Assembly (NCBI GenBank): GCA_029547025.1
Contig: JAKPQA010000074.1
Coordinates: forward strand, 1 to 64,000
Direction of reading: 5' to 3'
Length of the DNA stretch: 64,000 bases
DNA from: Armatimonadota bacterium
Lineage (GTDB): Bacteria; Armatimonadota; Zipacnadia; UBA1398; JAKPQA01
Every line of letters begins with the position of its first letter. Within the stretch, counting starts at the first letter, position 1. The translations under genes and the position numbers were made by a program. Below, piece by piece: positions 62,919 through 64,000 of this stretch. The notes under the pieces are model-generated. The model was not told the origin of the DNA. It did no database searches and saw only the letters and a program-made list of their open reading frames with translations.

Positions 62919-64000
62919 TCAGTACGCGTACCCCTGCGACCTCAGGTAGTTGCCCACATCTGCGCGATGCGTGACCGCCCGTGGCGCTCCGCCGCCGGCG
63001 ACGGGCTGCAGCCAGATCTCCCGCACCAGCCCCGGCGCGTCGGTCGTCGACGATAGCACGCCAGACCCATCCCACGTGAACGCTGGGCCAAACTGGTCCA
63101 CGTCAGGCACCCCGGGAAGCTCGCGGGCCGCACCCCCGGTCGCGCTGACGAGCCCGACGCGATACAGGCCACCGCCCGTACGGATCGTGCACGCAATCCA
63201 CGTGCCATCTGGCGACCACACCGGATGCAGGTACCAGGAGTCGCCTTCCGGGCTCAAGCGCTTGGCCCCCTGGCCGTCTGCCGCCATGGTCCAGAGGTCG
63301 TAGGCCACCCCCTCGGGCGTTTCCCTCTCACGGACGAACGCGATCGACTGTCCGTCCGGCGACCAGCACGCGTCCTCCTCGCCGGCCGGGTCCGCGGTGA
63401 GCCTCTTCACGTTCGTCCCGTCAGCGCTCATCGTGTAGATGTCGCCAGGCCCTCGGGTGGTGTCTTCGGCCACCGGGCGCGCGTCGAACAGGATCGTCCG
63501 GCCGTCGGGCGAGAACGTCGGACGGTAATACGCCATCCGCGGGCTCTGCGCGATGATGCGCCGGTTCCCACCGTCGACGTCCATCAGTGCGATGGCCGAA
63601 GGGTTGTCCGCGGCCCCGCCCGTTTCGAACACGATGGCCTCCCCGTCTGGCCTCCAACAGGGATGAAGACCCTCGTCGAGACGTGCATCATAGCCTTCAG
63701 GAGCGTCCGCCACATTCGGCGTCAGGTTCCTCGGGTTCGAGCCATCGGCGTCCATCAGCATCACGTCGTACTCGCTGTCACCGCCGTCTTGCACCGAGTA
63801 AACGATCCGTCCGTCGGCGTGGCACGCCCCGTATGCATAGGGGACCACATGCACGTCGACCGTGTCCGTCTGCCCGCCCGCAGCCGCCGACAGGGTCCCG
63901 TGGGCGCGCCGGGGCCCCGCCGTGAAGGTCCCGTCGGCATCGATGGAGCCGATCGGGCCCGCGACCGTCCAGGCGGGCCTCAAGTTCGGGTCGGCCGCGC
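62919..64000 (-). CDS. PD40/TolB-like beta-propeller protein, 5' end beyond the window
   Basis: The frame stays open to the right edge (the track TTG at 63983 is not a start but continues in frame upstream), so the N-terminus is missing. The visible part begins with a bacterial Ig-like domain (WTVAGPIGSIDADGTFTAG) and then has PD40 WD40-like repeats: SEYDVMLMDADGSNPRNLT, HPCWRPDGEAIVFET, RPTFSPDGRTILFD, ACWSPDGQSIAFVRE, HPVWSPDGTWIAC. TolB-type propellers mediate protein contacts in the periplasm or at the surface. At least 360 residues lie in the window. Confidence 0.85.
   Translation of the reverse strand, partial: AADPNLRPAWTVAGPIGSIDADGTFTAGPRRAHGTLSAAAGGQTDTVDVHVVPYAYGACHADGRIVYSVQDGGDSEYDVMLMDADGSNPRNLTPNVADAPEGYDARLDEGLHPCWRPDGEAIVFETGGAADNPSAIALMDVDGGNRRIIAQSPRMAYYRPTFSPDGRTILFDARPVAEDTTRGPGDIYTMSADGTNVKRLTADPAGEEDACWSPDGQSIAFVRERETPEGVAYDLWTMAADGQGAKRLSPEGDSWYLHPVWSPDGTWIACTIRTGGGLYRVGLVSATGGAARELPGVPDVDQFGPAFTWDGSGVLSSTTDAPGLVREIWLQPVAGGGAPRAVTHRADVGNYLRSQGYAY

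Noticed and set aside
1-64000. CRISPR arrays, tRNA, rRNA or insertion sequences
   Set aside because: I found no regularly spaced repeats, no tRNA-like arms and no transposase-like protein.

Overview
The window is a GC-rich (roughly two-thirds G+C by eye), densely coded bacterial chromosome segment with no rRNA, tRNA, CRISPR array or transposase that I could recognise. The triad near 49-55 kb (a DUF1501 Tat protein, a DUF1549/DUF1553 protein and a protein with PPC-type repeats) is a hallmark of Planctomycetota and neighbouring PVC-like or Armatimonadota-like lineages. The many secreted glycoside hydrolases and a glycyl radical enzyme fit a glycan-degrading, at least partly anaerobic member of such a group. 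The exact phylum cannot be fixed from the sequence alone.

Layout. 0-4.6 kb (+): an ABC importer module made of a substrate-binding protein fused to an OmpA-type peptidoglycan-binding domain (interrupted by an in-frame TAG), a permease, an ATPase and a coiled-coil membrane protein. 4.6-21.2 kb (+): a URO-D-fold methyltransferase-like protein, a vWA-PrcB protein, a Gfo/Idh/MocA oxidoreductase, then a GH2-type enzyme, a tandem GH29 alpha-L-fucosidase, a glycyl radical enzyme, a beta-propeller protein and a GH51-like enzyme. 21.2-27.5 kb: a minus-strand pair (melibiase-like enzyme and DUF1080 lectin-fold enzyme) facing a plus-strand GH36. 27.5-42.7 kb: a possible gene remnant, several lipoproteins, an NHL-repeat protein, LamG/toroid and TIM-barrel hydrolases, an AGE-family epimerase, a frameshifted beta-propeller gene and an aquaporin. 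43.0-49.2 kb (+): a compact signalling operon with one multi-PAS histidine kinase and three response regulators ending in HDOD, HD-GYP and a degenerate HD domain. 49.3-54.8 kb (-): the DUF1501/DUF1549/PPC set. 55.1-62.7 kb (+): a second URO-D protein abutting an amidohydrolase, a GH13-like enzyme and a TIM-barrel hydrolase. The right edge cuts a PD40 beta-propeller protein on the minus strand.

How it fits together. Most secreted proteins carry signal peptides and look built to strip fucose, galactose, arabinose or uronate/galactoside decorations from complex polysaccharide outside the cell. The Gfo/Idh and DUF1080 proteins could together support a keto-sugar route of glycoside cleavage. No SusC/SusD pair, sugar kinase or sugar-specific ABC system is visible, so uptake of the products must be encoded elsewhere.

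Things to look at first are the amber codon in the OmpA-fused binding protein, the fucosidase whose first catalytic copy has lost active-site residues, the glycyl radical enzyme without a visible activase, the degenerate HD-GYP output, a run of five hairpins in the last convergent gap, and a short intergenic repeat found three times.
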